The translations under genes were made by a program, and so were the position numbers. 14,807 nucleotides of DNA from CAYZEZ01 sp964477295 (GTDB lineage Bacteria > Bacteroidota > Bacteroidia > Bacteroidales > SM23-62). The stretch covers positions 1 through 14,807 of the forward strand of contig CAYZEZ010000107.1 in NCBI GenBank assembly GCA_964477295.1, in the 5' to 3' direction. Positions 14,716 through 14,807 of this stretch are shown here, piece by piece. The notes under the pieces are model-generated. The model saw nothing but the letters and a program-made list of their open reading frames with translations, ran no database searches and was not told the origin of the DNA. Positions within the stretch are counted from its first letter, which is position 1. The number at the start of each line of letters is the position of its first letter.

Positions 14716-14807
14716 CCAGTACCTGGCAACCAGTACCTGGCAACCAGTACCTGCAACCAGTACCCAGCAGCAAGTACCTGGCAACCAGTACCTGGCAACC
14801 AGTACCT
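14716..14807. repeat. 14-bp tandem array, unit CCAGTACCTGGCAA, truncated by window edge
   Basis: Exact units occupy 14716-14729, 14730-14743 and 14785-14798. A 13-bp unit lacking one G (14744-14756), a diverged 17-bp unit (14757-14773) and an 11-bp unit (14774-14784) lie between. A partial unit runs to the last base. The 14-bp period is twice the 7-bp period of the other intergenic repeats here. There are no spacers of constant length, so it is not a CRISPR array. Its true length cannot be judged because it leaves the window. Confidence 0.85.

Noticed and set aside
14716..14807. CRISPR array
   Set aside because: The repeats are 14 bp and directly adjacent, with no unique spacers and no cas genes nearby.

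Overview
The window looks like a piece of a Bacteroidota genome, probably an anaerobic member of the Bacteroidales/Marinilabiliales group. The evidence is a type IX secretion (T9SS) sorting-domain remnant, an outer-membrane barrel protein of Bacteroidota style, a degraded Tat leader of a Bacteroidota-type Gfo/Idh oxidoreductase, mostly weak Shine-Dalgarno sequences, and a TAnnTTTG-type promoter match. No species call can be supported from the sequence alone.

Left half (281-7152, plus strand): a tight five-gene cluster, aprB-aprA-qmoA-qmoB-qmoC. It encodes dissimilatory-type adenylylsulfate (APS) reductase and its menaquinone-interacting electron-transfer complex. The gaps are 3 nt, 49 nt, a 4-nt ATGA overlap and a 1-nt TAATG overlap, so it is very probably one operon. 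In known systems QmoABC passes electrons between the membrane quinone pool and AprBA, which interconverts APS and sulfite plus AMP. No sat (ATP sulfurylase) or dsr gene is in the window, so the sequence does not say whether the pathway runs as sulfate respiration, sulfite oxidation or assimilation. Upstream lie a perfect 9-bp inverted repeat, a 7-bp tandem repeat and a possible promoter.

Middle (7206-10623, plus strand): a signal-peptide protein predicted to form an outer-membrane beta-barrel; a broken LamG/T9SS-sorting-domain gene with an in-frame TGA and an apparent internal deletion; and an AT-rich polytopic membrane protein of unknown function.

Right half (10670-14589, minus strand): a three-gene unit in transcription order NAD-dependent epimerase, dihydrodipicolinate synthase/aldolase-family protein, and GNAT acetyltransferase. 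It probably serves sugar or sugar-acid metabolism. Upstream of it are an unidentified open frame and the decayed 5' end of a Gfo/Idh/MocA oxidoreductase gene, which may once have headed the operon.

Short intergenic repeats built on a 7-bp period recur at four places (192-222, 2623-2646, 14605-14632, 14716-14807). Three of them share the word ACCTGGCAA on one strand or the other. The last array runs off the right edge of the window. Together with the apr-qmo operon in a Bacteroidota background, these repeats are the most unusual content here.
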